DNA from: Streptomyces sp. SM11
GTDB lineage: Bacteria > Actinomycetota > Actinomycetes > Streptomycetales > Streptomycetaceae
DNA length: 46,165 nucleotides
Reading direction: 5' to 3'
NCBI RefSeq assembly: GCF_002910905.1
Contig: NZ_NEUE01000267.1
Coordinates: forward strand, 1 to 46,165
The notes under the pieces were generated by a model. That model had not been told where the DNA came from. It worked only from the letters and a program-made list of their open reading frames with translations, and did not search any database. Shown here one piece after another: positions 6,573 through 15,538 of this stretch. Made by a program: the position numbers and the translations under genes. Each line of letters starts with the position of its first letter. The stretch's first letter is position 1.

Positions 6573-9461
6573 TCAGCTGCAGCCGCTCGTCGAGCCGCAG
6601 CCCTCGCAGATGTAGCAGGAGCCGGCGCGCTGCATCTTCGTACCGCAGGAGAAGCAGAGCGGGGCGTCGGCGCTGATGCCGAGCTGCATCTCGACCAGCT
6701 CGGCCGAGGTGTGCGCCGTCTTCGGCGCGGGCTTCACGGCGGGCTCCTGGGGAGCCGCCACCACCTTCAGGGGCTCGGCGTGGACCGGGGCCGGCCCGTC
6801 CGCGTCCAGGCCGTCCGACTCGAACGACGGCTCGTAGCTGCCGGTGTCCAGGTGCCGCTGACGCTCCTCGGCGGAGTGGATGCCGAGGGCCGAGCGGGTC
6901 TCGAAGGGCAGGAAGTCGAGCGCCAGGCGACGGAAGATGTAGTCGACGATCGACTGCGCCATCCGCACGTCCGGGTCGTCCGTCATACCGGCCGGCTCGA
7001 AGCGCATGTTGGTGAACTTCGAGACGTACGTCTCCAGCGGGACGCCGTACTGCAGACCGACCGAGACGGCGATGGAGAAGGCGTCCATCATGCCCGCTAG
7101 GGTCGAGCCCTGCTTGGACATCTTCAGGAAGACCTCGCCGAGACCGTCGTCCGGGTAGGAGTTGGCGGTCATGTAACCCTCGGCGCCGCCCACCGTGAAG
7201 GAGGTGGTGATGCCGGGACGGCCCTTGGGGAGGCGCTTGCGGACCGGGCGGTACTCGACGACCTTCTCGACCGCCGTACGGATGGTCTCCTCGGCCTTCG
7301 CGGTGACCTCTTCCTTCTCCTTGTCCTTGGTCTTGGCGGAGAGGGGCTGGCCGACCTTGCAGTTGTCGCGGTAGATCGCGAGCGCCTTGACGCCCAGCTT
7401 CCACGCCTCGAAGTAGACCTCTTCGACGTCCTCGACGGTGGCCGTCTCGGGCAGGTTCACCGTCTTGGAGAGCGCGCCGGAGATCCACGGCTGGATGGCC
7501 GCCATCATCCGGACGTGGCCCATCGCGGAGATGGAACGCTCGCCCATCGCGCAGTCGAAGACGCTGTAGTGCTCGGTCTTCAGACCGGGGGCGTCGACCA
7601 CGTTGCCGTGGTCGGCGATGTGGGCGACGATCGCCTCGATCTGCTCCGGCTGGTAACCGAGACGGCGCAGTGCCTGCGGCACCGTGCCGTTGACGATCTG
7701 CATCGAGCCGCCGCCGACCAGCTTCTTGAACTTGACCAGGGCGAGGTCGGGCTCCAGACCGGTGGTGTCGCAGGACATCGCGAGACCGATGGTGCCGGTG
7801 GGCGCGATGACCGAGGCCTGCGCGTTACGGAAACCGTTCTTCGCGCCGAGCCGGATCACGTCCTGCCAGGCCTCCGTCGCGGCGGCCCAGACCGGCGAGT
7901 CGAGGTCGTCGACGTGGACGGCCTTGGCGTTGGCGTCGGAGTGCTGCTTCATGACGCGCTGGTGCGGATCGGCGTTGCGGGCGTAACCGTCGTACGGGCC
8001 GACGACCGCGGCCAGTTCGGCGGAGCGCCGGTAGGAGGTGCCGGTCATCAGCGAGGTGATGGCGCCGGCCAGGGCGCGGCCGCCCTCGCTGTCGTACGCG
8101 TGACCGGTCGCCATCAGCAGGGCGCCGAGGTTGGCGTAGCCGATGCCCAGCTGACGGTAGGCGCGGGTGTTCTCGCCGATCTTCTGCGTCGGGAAGTCCG
8201 CGAAGCAGATCGAGATGTCCATCGCGGTGATGACCAGCTCGACGACCTTGGCGAAGCGCTCGGACTCGAAGGACTGGTGGCCCAGGCCGTCGTCCTTGAG
8301 GAACTTCATCAGGTTCAGCGAGGCGAGGTTGCACGAGGTGTTGTCCAGGTGCATGTACTCGCTGCACGGGTTCGAGCCGTTGATCCGGCCGGACTCCGGG
8401 CAGGTGTGCCAGGCGTTGATGGTGTCGTCGTACTGGATGCCCGGGTCGGCGCAGGCCCAGGCGGCCTCGGCCATCTTGCGGAAGAGGGACTTGGCCTCGA
8501 CCTCTTCGATGACGTCGCCGGTCATCCGGGCGCGCAGCCCGAACTTGCCGCCCGCCTCGACGGCCTTCATGAACTCGTCGTTCACCCGGACCGAGTTGTT
8601 GGCGTTCTGGTACTGGACGGACGTGATGTCGTCGCCGCCCAGGTCCATGTCGAAGCCCGCGTCGCGCAGGGCGCGGATCTTCTCCTCCTCCTTGACCTTG
8701 GTCTCGATGAAGTTCTCGATGTCGGGGTGGTCGACGTCGAGGATGACCATCTTGGCCGCGCGGCGGGTGGCGCCGCCCGACTTGATCGTTCCGGCGGACG
8801 CGTCGGCGCCGCGCATGAAGGAGACCGGGCCCGAGGCGTTGCCGCCGGAGGAGAGGAGCTCCTTGGAGGAGCGGATACGGGAGAGGTTCAGGCCGGCGCC
8901 GGAGCCGCCCTTGAAGATCATGCCCTCTTCCTTGTACCAGTCGAGGATCGACTCCATGGAGTCGTCGACGGCCAGGATGAAGCAGGCGGAGACCTGCTGC
9001 GGCTGGGGCGTGCCGACGTTGAACCAGACCGGGGAGTTGAAGCTGAAGACCTGGTGCAGGAGGGCGTACGCCAGCTCGTGCTCGAAGATCTCCGCGTCCG
9101 CGGGAGAGGCGAAGTAGCTGTTCTCCTCACCGGCCTTACGGTACGTCTTCACGATCCGGTCGATCAGCTGCTTGAGGCCGGTCTCGCGCTGCGGCGTACC
9201 GACGGCCCCGCGGAAGTACTTGCTGGTGACGATGTTGACCGCGTTCACCGACCAGAAGTCGGGGAACTCGACGCCACGCTGCTCGAAGTTGATCGAGCCG
9301 TCGCGCCAGTTGGTCATGACGACGTCACGGCGCTCCCACGCCACCTCGTCGTACGGGTGCACGCCGGGGTTGGTGTGGATACGCTCGATACGCAGACCCT
9401 TGCTCGCCTTGGCGCCCTTGGTGCGGGAACCTCGTGCCGGGCCGCTCGCCGTCTCTGTCAT
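6573..9461 (-). CDS. nrdJ: Adenosylcobalamin-dependent (class II) ribonucleotide reductase
   Basis: 962-residue class II ribonucleotide reductase, which uses coenzyme B12 to reduce ribonucleotides to deoxyribonucleotides and needs no oxygen. Seen: the substrate-site region FKGGSGAGLNLSRIRS, the finger-loop motif NPCSEYMHLDNTSCNLASLN with catalytic Cys and Glu, the CDTTGLEPDLALVKFKKL segment of bacterial NrdJ, and a C-terminal Cys-rich tail (CFSCGTKMQ, CYICEGCGS) of the kind that binds zinc and relays electrons from thioredoxin. ATG 9461 is preceded by GGGAGG. nrdR lies 173 bases upstream on the same strand, and the pair is very likely one operon under NrdR control. I saw no B12 riboswitch in front of it. 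Confidence 0.97.
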   Translation of the reverse strand: MTETASGPARGSRTKGAKASKGLRIERIHTNPGVHPYDEVAWERRDVVMTNWRDGSINFEQRGVEFPDFWSVNAVNIVTSKYFRGAVGTPQRETGLKQLIDRIVKTYRKAGEENSYFASPADAEIFEHELAYALLHQVFSFNSPVWFNVGTPQPQQVSACFILAVDDSMESILDWYKEEGMIFKGGSGAGLNLSRIRSSKELLSSGGNASGPVSFMRGADASAGTIKSGGATRRAAKMVILDVDHPDIENFIETKVKEEEKIRALRDAGFDMDLGGDDITSVQYQNANNSVRVNDEFMKAVEAGGKFGLRARMTGDVIEEVEAKSLFRKMAEAAWACADPGIQYDDTINAWHTCPESGRINGSNPCSEYMHLDNTSCNLASLNLMKFLKDDGLGHQSFESERFAKVVELVITAMDISICFADFPTQKIGENTRAYRQLGIGYANLGALLMATGHAYDSEGGRALAGAITSLMTGTSYRRSAELAAVVGPYDGYARNADPHQRVMKQHSDANAKAVHVDDLDSPVWAAATEAWQDVIRLGAKNGFRNAQASVIAPTGTIGLAMSCDTTGLEPDLALVKFKKLVGGGSMQIVNGTVPQALRRLGYQPEQIEAIVAHIADHGNVVDAPGLKTEHYSVFDCAMGERSISAMGHVRMMAAIQPWISGALSKTVNLPETATVEDVEEVYFEAWKLGVKALAIYRDNCKVGQPLSAKTKDKEKEEVTAKAEETIRTAVEKVVEYRPVRKRLPKGRPGITTSFTVGGAEGYMTANSYPDDGLGEVFLKMSKQGSTLAGMMDAFSIAVSVGLQYGVPLETYVSKFTNMRFEPAGMTDDPDVRMAQSIVDYIFRRLALDFLPFETRSALGIHSAEERQRHLDTGSYEPSFESDGLDADGPAPVHAEPLKVVAAPQEPAVKPAPKTAHTSAELVEMQLGISADAPLCFSCGTKMQRAGSCYICEGCGSTSGCS

Positions 9462-9634
9462 GCCGCCTCCCATATGTGGGCGAAAACGCCCTGAAGTGCC
9501 CAGATCTTCCCAGGCACACTGTGTGTCCGATGCTCCGGAAGCCGTACTCGGCAGCCGGAAGCACATCTCATTTCGCCCTGCCGCCGGTCCGCAGAGATAC
9601 GTCTGCGGGCACGGGCGTCCCAGGCGGGTACCGC

Positions 9635-10147
9635 TCAGTCGGCGGCGATGGCGGGCGCGGGGACCTCAAGGGTCTCTCCGCTCCCGCAGTCCTCTGCGGA
9701 AGGCCGCTGCGCGCGCAGTTCCACGATGGCGGCCTCGAAGTCTTCCAGGGAATCGAACGCCCGGTACACGGACGCGAAGCGCAGGTACGCGACGAGGTCG
9801 AGTTCCTGCAGCGGGCCGAGGATGGCCAGTCCCACGTCGTGGGTGGTCAGCTCGGCGCTGCCGGTGGCGCGCACCGCCTCCTCGACCCGCTGGCCGAGCT
9901 TGGCGAGGGCGTCCTCCGTGACGGGTCGCCCCTGGCATGCCTTGCGGACGCCGGAGATGACCTTGGTGCGACTGAAGGGCTCGGTCACGCCGCTGCGCTT
10001 GACCACCATCAGCGAGCAGGTCTCCACCGTGGTGAACCGGCGGGAACAGTCGGGGCACTGCCGGCGGCGACGGATCGACGTCCCGTCGTCGGTGGTGCGA
10101 CTGTCGACGACCCTGCTGTCGGGGTGCCTGCAGAAGGGGCAGTGCAT
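9635..10147 (-). CDS. nrdR: Transcriptional repressor NrdR
   Basis: 170-residue NrdR, the (d)ATP-sensing repressor of ribonucleotide reductase genes. The N-terminal zinc ribbon is intact (MHCPFC, then RRRRQCPDCSRRFTT), followed by the ATP-cone (VKRSGVTEPFSRTKVISGVRKAC to about residue 135). The frame continues upstream to 10294, but the conserved protein starts at ATG 10147 and is preceded by GGAGGGTTGGGAG. In S. coelicolor NrdR controls nrdRJ and a class I operon; this gene heads the nrdR-nrdJ unit here. Its upstream region carries two NrdR-box-like sites, which fits autoregulation. Confidence 0.96.
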   Translation of the reverse strand: MHCPFCRHPDSRVVDSRTTDDGTSIRRRRQCPDCSRRFTTVETCSLMVVKRSGVTEPFSRTKVISGVRKACQGRPVTEDALAKLGQRVEEAVRATGSAELTTHDVGLAILGPLQELDLVAYLRFASVYRAFDSLEDFEAAIVELRAQRPSAEDCGSGETLEVPAPAIAAD

Positions 10148-10259
10148 GGCTCCCAACCCTCCTTCACACGCACGACTGAATAGCCTCTTCAGGGCCCTTC
10201 TCGGGCCCCTGGAAGCAGTTCCCAGCATAGGCGATGGCCACGGCGCGATTGAACCGAGA

Positions 10260-10306
10260 CCACAACTTCTGGGTGACTGGAGCGATCCAACCACTAGATC
10301 TAGGGT
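10260..10306 (-). promoter_or_regulatory. Tandem NrdR-box-like operator upstream of nrdR
   Basis: Two 16-base sites, CCACAACTTCTGGGTG at 10260-10275 and CCACTAGATCTAGGGT at 10291-10306, start exactly 31 bases apart, about three helical turns. Both have the partly palindromic C-A-C/T-A-N-A-T-C-T-A/T-G shape of NrdR boxes, and tandem sites at about 31-32 bases are the known arrangement for nrd promoters. They lie 113-160 bases upstream of the nrdR start. The match is by eye. Confidence 0.7.
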
Positions 10307-10559
10307 TGAGTCGCGTTTTCGGCCCTATCGCGTGTCGCGCGCCGGACCTCGGTCGGAGGCCGTTCGGGGGAGCGTGGGCCAGGAAAGAGAGTACGGGAAA
10401 CGCGGGGCCGCCGAGCCGCCGGGGCTCCGGCGCACGGGGCCGGATGAAAGACTCGGGCCGGGACCGCGGCAGGACCTCCGCGGAGGCCTCGCACGACCCC
10501 CACCCCGCCGCTCATACACCTGTCGGCAGCACCACGGCACCCCTTTATTCGTTTTTCAC

Positions 10560-10574
10560 TCGAACGTGTGTTTG
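10560..10574 (+). promoter_or_regulatory. LexA (SOS) box in front of lexA
   Basis: TCGAACGTGTGTTTG matches the actinobacterial SOS box pattern CGAAC-N4-GTTYG with one deviation in the right arm. It lies 63 bases before the lexA GTG start and overlaps the -35-like TTGGCG, an ideal place for LexA to repress its own gene. Confidence 0.8.
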
Positions 10575-10636
10575 GCGCAACCTTTCGAAAGCTACTACCG
10601 TTGTCCAGCTAGGGAGAACATTCGAGAGGGGCCGAC

Positions 10637-11434
10637 GTGACCACCACCGCAGACAGTGCCACCATCACCGCCCGGGACCATCGCTCCCAGAGCCGACTTG
10701 AGCCGGTGCATGCCATGAATGAGCCAGTCCCGAACACGGACGGGTCCGAGCCCGCACGCCCGGGACGTTCCATGCCCGGCAGGCCTCCCGGTATCCGGGC
10801 GGACAGCTCGGGCCTCACCGACCGGCAACGGCGGGTCATCGAGGTCATCCGGGACTCCGTGCAGCGGCGCGGATACCCGCCCTCCATGCGGGAGATCGGT
10901 CAGGCGGTGGGCCTGTCCAGCACATCGTCCGTCGCCCATCAGCTGATGGCGCTGGAGCGCAAGGGCTTCCTCCGCCGGGACCCGCACCGGCCCCGCGCCT
11001 ACGAGGTGCGCGGATCGGACCAGCCCAGCACCCAGGCGACCGACACGACGGGCAAGCCCGCCGCGTCCTATGTGCCGCTGGTGGGCCGGATCGCCGCCGG
11101 TGGCCCGATCCTCGCGGAGGAGTCCGTCGAGGATGTCTTCCCGCTCCCCCGCCAGCTCGTCGGTGACGGTGAGCTGTTCGTCCTGAAGGTCGTCGGCGAC
11201 TCGATGATCGAGGCCGCGATCTGTGACGGCGACTGGGTCACCGTCCGCCGCCAGCCCGTCGCGGAGAACGGGGACATCGTCGCCGCCATGCTCGACGGCG
11301 AGGCGACGGTCAAGCGCTTCCGCCGGGAGGACGGTCACGTATGGCTGCTCCCGCACAACGCCGCGTACCAGCCGATCCCCGGCGACGAGGCGACCATCCT
11401 GGGCAAGGTGGTGGCGGTGCTGCGTCGGGTCTGA
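10637..11434 (+). CDS. lexA: SOS repressor LexA
   Basis: 265-residue LexA. Residues 1-55 form a Ser/Thr/Pro-rich N-terminal extension common in Streptomyces LexA. The winged helix follows (LTDRQRRVIEVI to KGFLRRD, residues 60-114, recognition helix near SSTSSVAHQL). The self-cleavage domain has the Ala154-Gly155 scissile bond in GRIAAGGPI, nucleophile Ser189 in GDSMIEA and general base Lys226 in ATVKRF, so autoproteolysis on RecA filaments should be intact. GTG 10637 has GAGAGGGG nearby; a start at the internal ATG (MNEPVPN, residue 27) is possible. The SOS box upstream predicts autoregulation. RecA is in the same window. Confidence 0.97.
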   Translation: MTTTADSATITARDHRSQSRLEPVHAMNEPVPNTDGSEPARPGRSMPGRPPGIRADSSGLTDRQRRVIEVIRDSVQRRGYPPSMREIGQAVGLSSTSSVAHQLMALERKGFLRRDPHRPRAYEVRGSDQPSTQATDTTGKPAASYVPLVGRIAAGGPILAEESVEDVFPLPRQLVGDGELFVLKVVGDSMIEAAICDGDWVTVRRQPVAENGDIVAAMLDGEATVKRFRREDGHVWLLPHNAAYQPIPGDEATILGKVVAVLRRV

Positions 11435-11473
11435 GGACGTCGGATCCGAGAAAAGCGTCGGTCACGGCTGTCC

Positions 11474-11551
11474 GCCCCGGGGTCTCTGCCTAGGACGTCG
11501 ATCATGACGTCGGTCCCGGGGCTTTGCCTTGCCCGGCCTGATCGGCCGGGC
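11474..11551. terminator. Two consecutive hairpins between lexA and the helicase gene
   Basis: First structure: GCCCCGGG (11474-11481) pairs with CCCGGGGC (11515-11522), enclosing a second GACGTC/GACGTC stem (11494-11499, 11506-11511). Second: GCCCGGCC (11531-11538) pairs with GGCCGGGC (11544-11551) around a 5-base loop. Placed between the converging lexA and helicase genes, they probably terminate one transcript each. Confidence 0.7.
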
Positions 11552-11558
11552 AGCCCTC

Positions 11559-13529
11559 CTAGGCCTCGTCGCCCTTCGCTCGGGCGTCGATGGCGGCCAG
11601 GGAGCGGCGTGCCTGGTTCCGGTCCGTCGTGTACCAGAAGTCCGGCAGCGAGGCGCGCAGGTAGCTTCCGTACCGCGCGTTGGCGAGCCTCGGGTCCAGT
11701 ACGGCGACGACGCCCTTGTCGCCCGTGGCGCGGACCAGCCGGCCCGCGCCCTGGGCCATCAGCAGAGCGGCGTGCGTCGCCGCCACCGCCATGAAGCCGT
11801 TGCCGCCCGCCTCCTCGACCGCCTTCTGCCGTGCGCTCATGAGCGGATCGTCGGGCCGGGGGAACGGGATCCGGTCCATGACCACCAGCTGACAGCTCGG
11901 CCCCGGGACATCGACGCCCTGCCAGAGCGACAGGGTGCCGAAGAGGCAGGTCTCCGGGTCGGCCGCGAAGTTCTTGATCAGCTCGCCGAGCGTCTCCTCG
12001 CCCTGGAGCAGGATCGGCCTGTCCATGCGGCCCCGGAGCTCCTCGGCCGCCGCCTTGGCTCCCCGCATCGAGGAGAACAGCCCCAGCGTGCGGCCGCCGG
12101 CCGCCTCCACCAGCTCGGCGAGCTCGTCCAGCATGTCCGTACGCGATCCCTCGCGACCCGGGGTGTTCAGATGCCGGGCGACATAGAGGATGCCCTGCTT
12201 CGGATAGTCGAACGGGGAGCCGACGTCCAGCCCCTTCCACTGCGGGACGTCCTCGCCCGCCGTGCCCTCGGGGGCCAGCCCGAGCGACGCCCCCACCCCG
12301 TTGAAGTCGCCGCCGAGCTTCAGGGTGGCCGAGGTCAGCACCACGGACCGCTCGGCGAAGAGCTTCTCGCGCAGCAGCCCGGAGACGGAGAGCGGGGCCA
12401 CCCGGACGGAGGCTCCGAACCGGTCGTGCTGCTCGTACCAGACGACGTCGTACTCGGAACCCTGGGTGATCCGCTCGGCGACGCCGTGGATCGTCTCGAC
12501 CGAAGCCAGGGCCTGCTTGCGTACGGCGTTCTCGTCCTCGACCGACTTGTCCCGGGTGGCGCCGATCGCGGAGATCACCGTGCGCGCCGCGTCACGCAGC
12601 GCCATCAGCGCGTACCCGAGGTCCTCGGGCACCTCCTCCAGCCGTCCCGGGAGCGCCAGCTCCATGACCCGCTCGAACCCCTCGGCGGCGGTCTGGAGCG
12701 CGTCGGCGGCCTTCTCGTTGACCAGCTTCGCAGCACGGCGGACAGCGCGGTTGACCTGGGCGGGGGTGAGCTCGCCGGTGGCGACACCGGTGACCCGTGA
12801 GACCAGCTCATGGGCCTCGTCGACGATCAGTACCTCGTGCGAGGGCAGCACCGGCGCGCCCTCGATGGCGTCGATCGCGAGCAGGGCGTGATTGGTGACG
12901 ACCACGTCCGCGAGCTTGGCGCGCTCGCGGGCCGCCTCCGCGAAGCACTCCGCGCCGTACGCGCACTTCGTCGCGCCCAGGCACTCGCGCGAGGAGACCG
13001 AGATCTGCGCCCAGGCCCGGTCCGAGACGCCGGGGGTCAGATCGTCCCGGTCGCCCGTCTCCGTCTCGTCCGACCAGTCCCGCAGCCGCAGCAGGTCCTG
13101 TCCCAGCTTGCTGGACGGGGCGGCCGCCTCGAACTGGTCGAACAGCCCCTCCTCCTCGTCCTGCGGAACCCCTTCGTGGAGCCGGTGCAGACAGAGGTAG
13201 TTCGACCGGCCCTTGAGCATGGCGAACTGCGGGCGCCGACGCAGCAGCGGATGCAGGGACTCGACCGTACGCGGCAGGTCCCGCTCCACGAGCTGGCGCT
13301 GGAGGGCGAGGGTGGCCGTGGCCACGACGACCCGCTCCCCGTGCGCCAGGGCCGGCACCAGATAGCCGAGCGACTTGCCCGTACCGGTGCCGGCCTGGAC
13401 GAGCAGGTGGGATTGGTCGTCGACGGCCTCGGCGACGGCCTCGGCCATGGTGACCTGGCCGGGCCTTTCCGTACCGCCGACGGCGGTGACGGCGGCGTGC
13501 AGGAGTTCGGGGAGGGATGGCTTCGTCAT
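11559..13529 (-). CDS. DinG/XPD-type ATP-dependent DNA helicase
   Basis: 656-residue superfamily 2 helicase. Walker A is LLVQAGTGTGKSLGYLVPAL near residue 40; the DEAH box is EVLIVDEAHELV near residue 230; helicase motifs V-VI appear in the C-terminal half (LFGTLSLWQGVDVPG, and QGAGRLVRATGDKG near residue 590). Four cysteines between motifs I and II, one in NYLCLHR and three in SRECLGATKCAYGAEC, match the 4Fe-4S cluster of XPD/DinG helicases. Such enzymes unwind 5'-tailed DNA, R-loops and other blocks. It converges with lexA and is separated from the siderophore operon by 38 bases on the same strand. No LexA box is obvious in front of it. Confidence 0.92.
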   Translation of the reverse strand: MTKPSLPELLHAAVTAVGGTERPGQVTMAEAVAEAVDDQSHLLVQAGTGTGKSLGYLVPALAHGERVVVATATLALQRQLVERDLPRTVESLHPLLRRRPQFAMLKGRSNYLCLHRLHEGVPQDEEEGLFDQFEAAAPSSKLGQDLLRLRDWSDETETGDRDDLTPGVSDRAWAQISVSSRECLGATKCAYGAECFAEAARERAKLADVVVTNHALLAIDAIEGAPVLPSHEVLIVDEAHELVSRVTGVATGELTPAQVNRAVRRAAKLVNEKAADALQTAAEGFERVMELALPGRLEEVPEDLGYALMALRDAARTVISAIGATRDKSVEDENAVRKQALASVETIHGVAERITQGSEYDVVWYEQHDRFGASVRVAPLSVSGLLREKLFAERSVVLTSATLKLGGDFNGVGASLGLAPEGTAGEDVPQWKGLDVGSPFDYPKQGILYVARHLNTPGREGSRTDMLDELAELVEAAGGRTLGLFSSMRGAKAAAEELRGRMDRPILLQGEETLGELIKNFAADPETCLFGTLSLWQGVDVPGPSCQLVVMDRIPFPRPDDPLMSARQKAVEEAGGNGFMAVAATHAALLMAQGAGRLVRATGDKGVVAVLDPRLANARYGSYLRASLPDFWYTTDRNQARRSLAAIDARAKGDEA

Positions 13530-13567
13530 AGCCCGACCACCCTACGGCGCACCACTGACAACGGCGA

Positions 13568-15478
13568 TCACTCCCGGACGCGGGCGGAGGGGTGCAACGG
13601 GTTGGGAACCGTGCCGTGGATCGCCGCGTGCGGGCGGCTGGCACGGTCCCGGTAGCCGTCGACGAGCAGGCGGTTGCGGTTCAGACAGAGGCGCTCGATT
13701 TCCGGGGTGAGCATGTTGAACAGCTCGAACCGCTCCTTCAGCTCCGGAAAGCGGGCGTGGTGGCGGACGATCTCCGCCCGGACGAGTGACCAGAAAGTGT
13801 CCTCGGAGACCCCGAGCTGCTCCTCGCACAGGGGGGACAGATAGCGGAAGACACCGACGAAGAGTCCGGAGTGGATGAACTGGGTGAGGAAGGACGGCTC
13901 CTCGGTGAGGAGGACGGCGCGGACCTCGTCGGGCATGGTGGCGTGCTCCGGCAGCGGGTGGGCGCTGACGTTGACGTCATCGACGAAGTCCTTGATGGCC
14001 AGCCGTACGGGCACGTCGTTCTCGTCGAACACGACGATGGCGTTCTCGCCGTGCGGGGAGAAGACGGTGCCGTAGCGGTAGAGGAAGTGCAGCAGGGGCG
14101 GCAGCAGGGCGGCGAAGAGCCGCTTGAGCCAGGTGTCCGGGGACAGCCCGGAGCGCGCGACCAGCTCGGCGGTGAACGCGCGGCCCGCCGGATCCGTATG
14201 GAGGAGGGAGGCGAGCGTACGGGCGCGTTCGCCCGGGCCGAGGCGGGGCGGCAGGGGCTCCCGCCAGATCGCACCGAGGATCTCCTTGAACTGGTAGGGC
14301 GCTTCGGGGAGGTGGTCGTACAGCGGATGCTCGACGGCGACGGAGGCGACCTCACCGAGGAGGACGACCCGGCAGGTGTCGCGCAGGAACGGGTCGCCCG
14401 CGCACAGCCCCTGGACCCAGGCGGTGACGGCGGGGGCGGCGAGGGTCCGCTCGGTCGGCAGGCCGCGCCAGACCAGGGTGTTGAGGATGGAGAGCGGGAG
14501 CTTCACGGTGTGCCGCTCGGGCCGTTCCACGTTGGCGAACGTGCGGATGGACTGCTGCGGGAGGCGGGCGTCCCCGTCGGTGTGCAGGGCCACGATGTCG
14601 CCGTCGGCGATGGCCGGGGCGAAGAGCGGCACGATCCACTCGTCCCACTGCCAGGGGTGCACGGGGAGGTAGAGGTAGTCCCGCGGGTCGTGTCCCCGGG
14701 CCCGCAGCACCTCGCCGAAGGTGTCCCGGACGCTCGGGTCGAGCTCACCGGCGTACAACTGGTCGGGGGTGGTGAGGCGGCCCACGCCCCGGTACTGCGC
14801 GATGCGGTTACTGACCGCGATCCACGGCAGCCGGAGCGGGCTGCGGGTCTCGGGGGTGAAGCGGGCGGCGTCGGCGGCGGAGAAGCCGAGCCGGCCCTTG
14901 CTCGCCACCAGCCAGGGGTGACCGGTCTGATGGCCTTCCAGCTCCGCGTAGTCCAGTGCGGCGAGCCGGTCCGCGGTGAGCGCGGTGTGGTCGATCCGGG
15001 CGTCGGCGGAGAGGGTCAGGGTCAGCTCGCGGATGAGATGGCCGAGGGTGGTGCCGTCGAGGCCGAGAAGGCCCCGGACCCGGGTGAGGAACGTCAGCGG
15101 ATCGCGGAACGGCCGGGTCCCGGGGTTCGGTGAACCGTTGGACTGTATGTCGGCGGGCACCGGGGCCGGTGAGCCGTTGGCGTGGGCGGCCGGGGGCCGC
15201 GCGGTCACCTCGATCGAGTCGGGGTCGACGCGCCAGCTGCCGTAGACGCCGCGCCGGGCGGTGAAGGAGAGCACTCCCCCGTCGTCGAGGGTCAGTCGGT
15301 GGCGTCCGCCCGTCCCGGGCCCCGGGACGGGCTCGATGAGCTTCTCGTAGGCGAACTCGCCGAGCATCTTGGCGAGGAGCCGTGCTGCGGCCCGGTCCCA
15401 GATCTGCCGGTTCAGCTCCGGAGGGCTGAACAGCTGCGGGGACTCGGCTGAATCACGGCTCGCGGGATATGTCGGCAC
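13568..15478 (-). CDS. IucA/IucC-family siderophore synthetase (second synthetase of the operon)
   Basis: 636-residue NRPS-independent siderophore synthetase, which adenylates a carboxylate (usually citrate or a citrate derivative) and joins it to an amine or hydroxylamine. Core motifs: YLPVHPWQWDEW near residue 255, QQSIRTFANVERPE near 300, KLPLSILNTLVWRGLPTERT near 325, FSPHGENAIVVFDENDVP near 475 with the ATP-binding HGEN, and the C-terminal VPNPLHP. The KLxLxxLNTxxxRGLP form resembles the DesD/AlcC/RhbC side of the family. GTG 15478 has a good GGAGGAG. It is the last gene of the four-gene siderophore operon, 60 bases after the acyltransferase. Confidence 0.92.
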   Translation of the reverse strand: MPTYPASRDSAESPQLFSPPELNRQIWDRAAARLLAKMLGEFAYEKLIEPVPGPGTGGRHRLTLDDGGVLSFTARRGVYGSWRVDPDSIEVTARPPAAHANGSPAPVPADIQSNGSPNPGTRPFRDPLTFLTRVRGLLGLDGTTLGHLIRELTLTLSADARIDHTALTADRLAALDYAELEGHQTGHPWLVASKGRLGFSAADAARFTPETRSPLRLPWIAVSNRIAQYRGVGRLTTPDQLYAGELDPSVRDTFGEVLRARGHDPRDYLYLPVHPWQWDEWIVPLFAPAIADGDIVALHTDGDARLPQQSIRTFANVERPERHTVKLPLSILNTLVWRGLPTERTLAAPAVTAWVQGLCAGDPFLRDTCRVVLLGEVASVAVEHPLYDHLPEAPYQFKEILGAIWREPLPPRLGPGERARTLASLLHTDPAGRAFTAELVARSGLSPDTWLKRLFAALLPPLLHFLYRYGTVFSPHGENAIVVFDENDVPVRLAIKDFVDDVNVSAHPLPEHATMPDEVRAVLLTEEPSFLTQFIHSGLFVGVFRYLSPLCEEQLGVSEDTFWSLVRAEIVRHHARFPELKERFELFNMLTPEIERLCLNRNRLLVDGYRDRASRPHAAIHGTVPNPLHPSARVRE

Positions 15479-15495
15479 GGGGACTCCTCCGAATG

Positions 15496-15510
15496 GAACC
15501 TATGAGGTTC
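15496..15510. repeat. Short palindrome between the acyltransferase and synthetase genes
   Basis: GAACCT-ATG-AGGTTC, a perfect 6-bp inverted repeat with a 3-base centre, in the 60-base gap just upstream of the synthetase ribosome binding site. The half-sites point the opposite way to those of the DmdR/IdeR iron box, so I do not call it one. It could be a small mRNA hairpin or an operator. Confidence 0.45.
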
Positions 15511-15538
15511 GAGCGGTGCGGAAAGTGCGGCGAGTAAG

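Larger units (their letters stand above)
10148..10636. promoter_or_regulatory. Divergent nrdR/lexA control region
   Basis: 489 bases without a gene, between nrdR (minus) and lexA (plus). From left to right it holds a G/C-rich imperfect hairpin in the probable nrdR leader (AGGGCCC at 10191-10197, GGGCCC at 10203-10208), the paired NrdR-box-like sites (10260-10306), about 250 bases in which I see no clear element, and the LexA box with an overlapping promoter-like sequence (TTGGCG at 10572-10577, TACCGT at 10596-10601, 18-base spacing) in front of lexA. Confidence 0.6.

Noticed and set aside
7515..9494. Long open frame on the plus strand, antisense to nrdJ
   Set aside because: High GC keeps antisense frames open in Streptomyces. 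The nrdJ protein on the other strand has full family motifs, and the antisense translation is Gly/Val/Arg-rich with no recognisable domain.
9462..9634. Possible adenosylcobalamin riboswitch between nrdR and nrdJ
   Set aside because: No B12-box-like GCCACTG core or suitable helices were seen in the 173 bases; control by NrdR at the upstream promoter explains the operon.
15496..15510. Palindrome considered as an iron box
   Set aside because: Half-sites run ACCT...AGGT, the reverse of the iron box order, and the site is too short.
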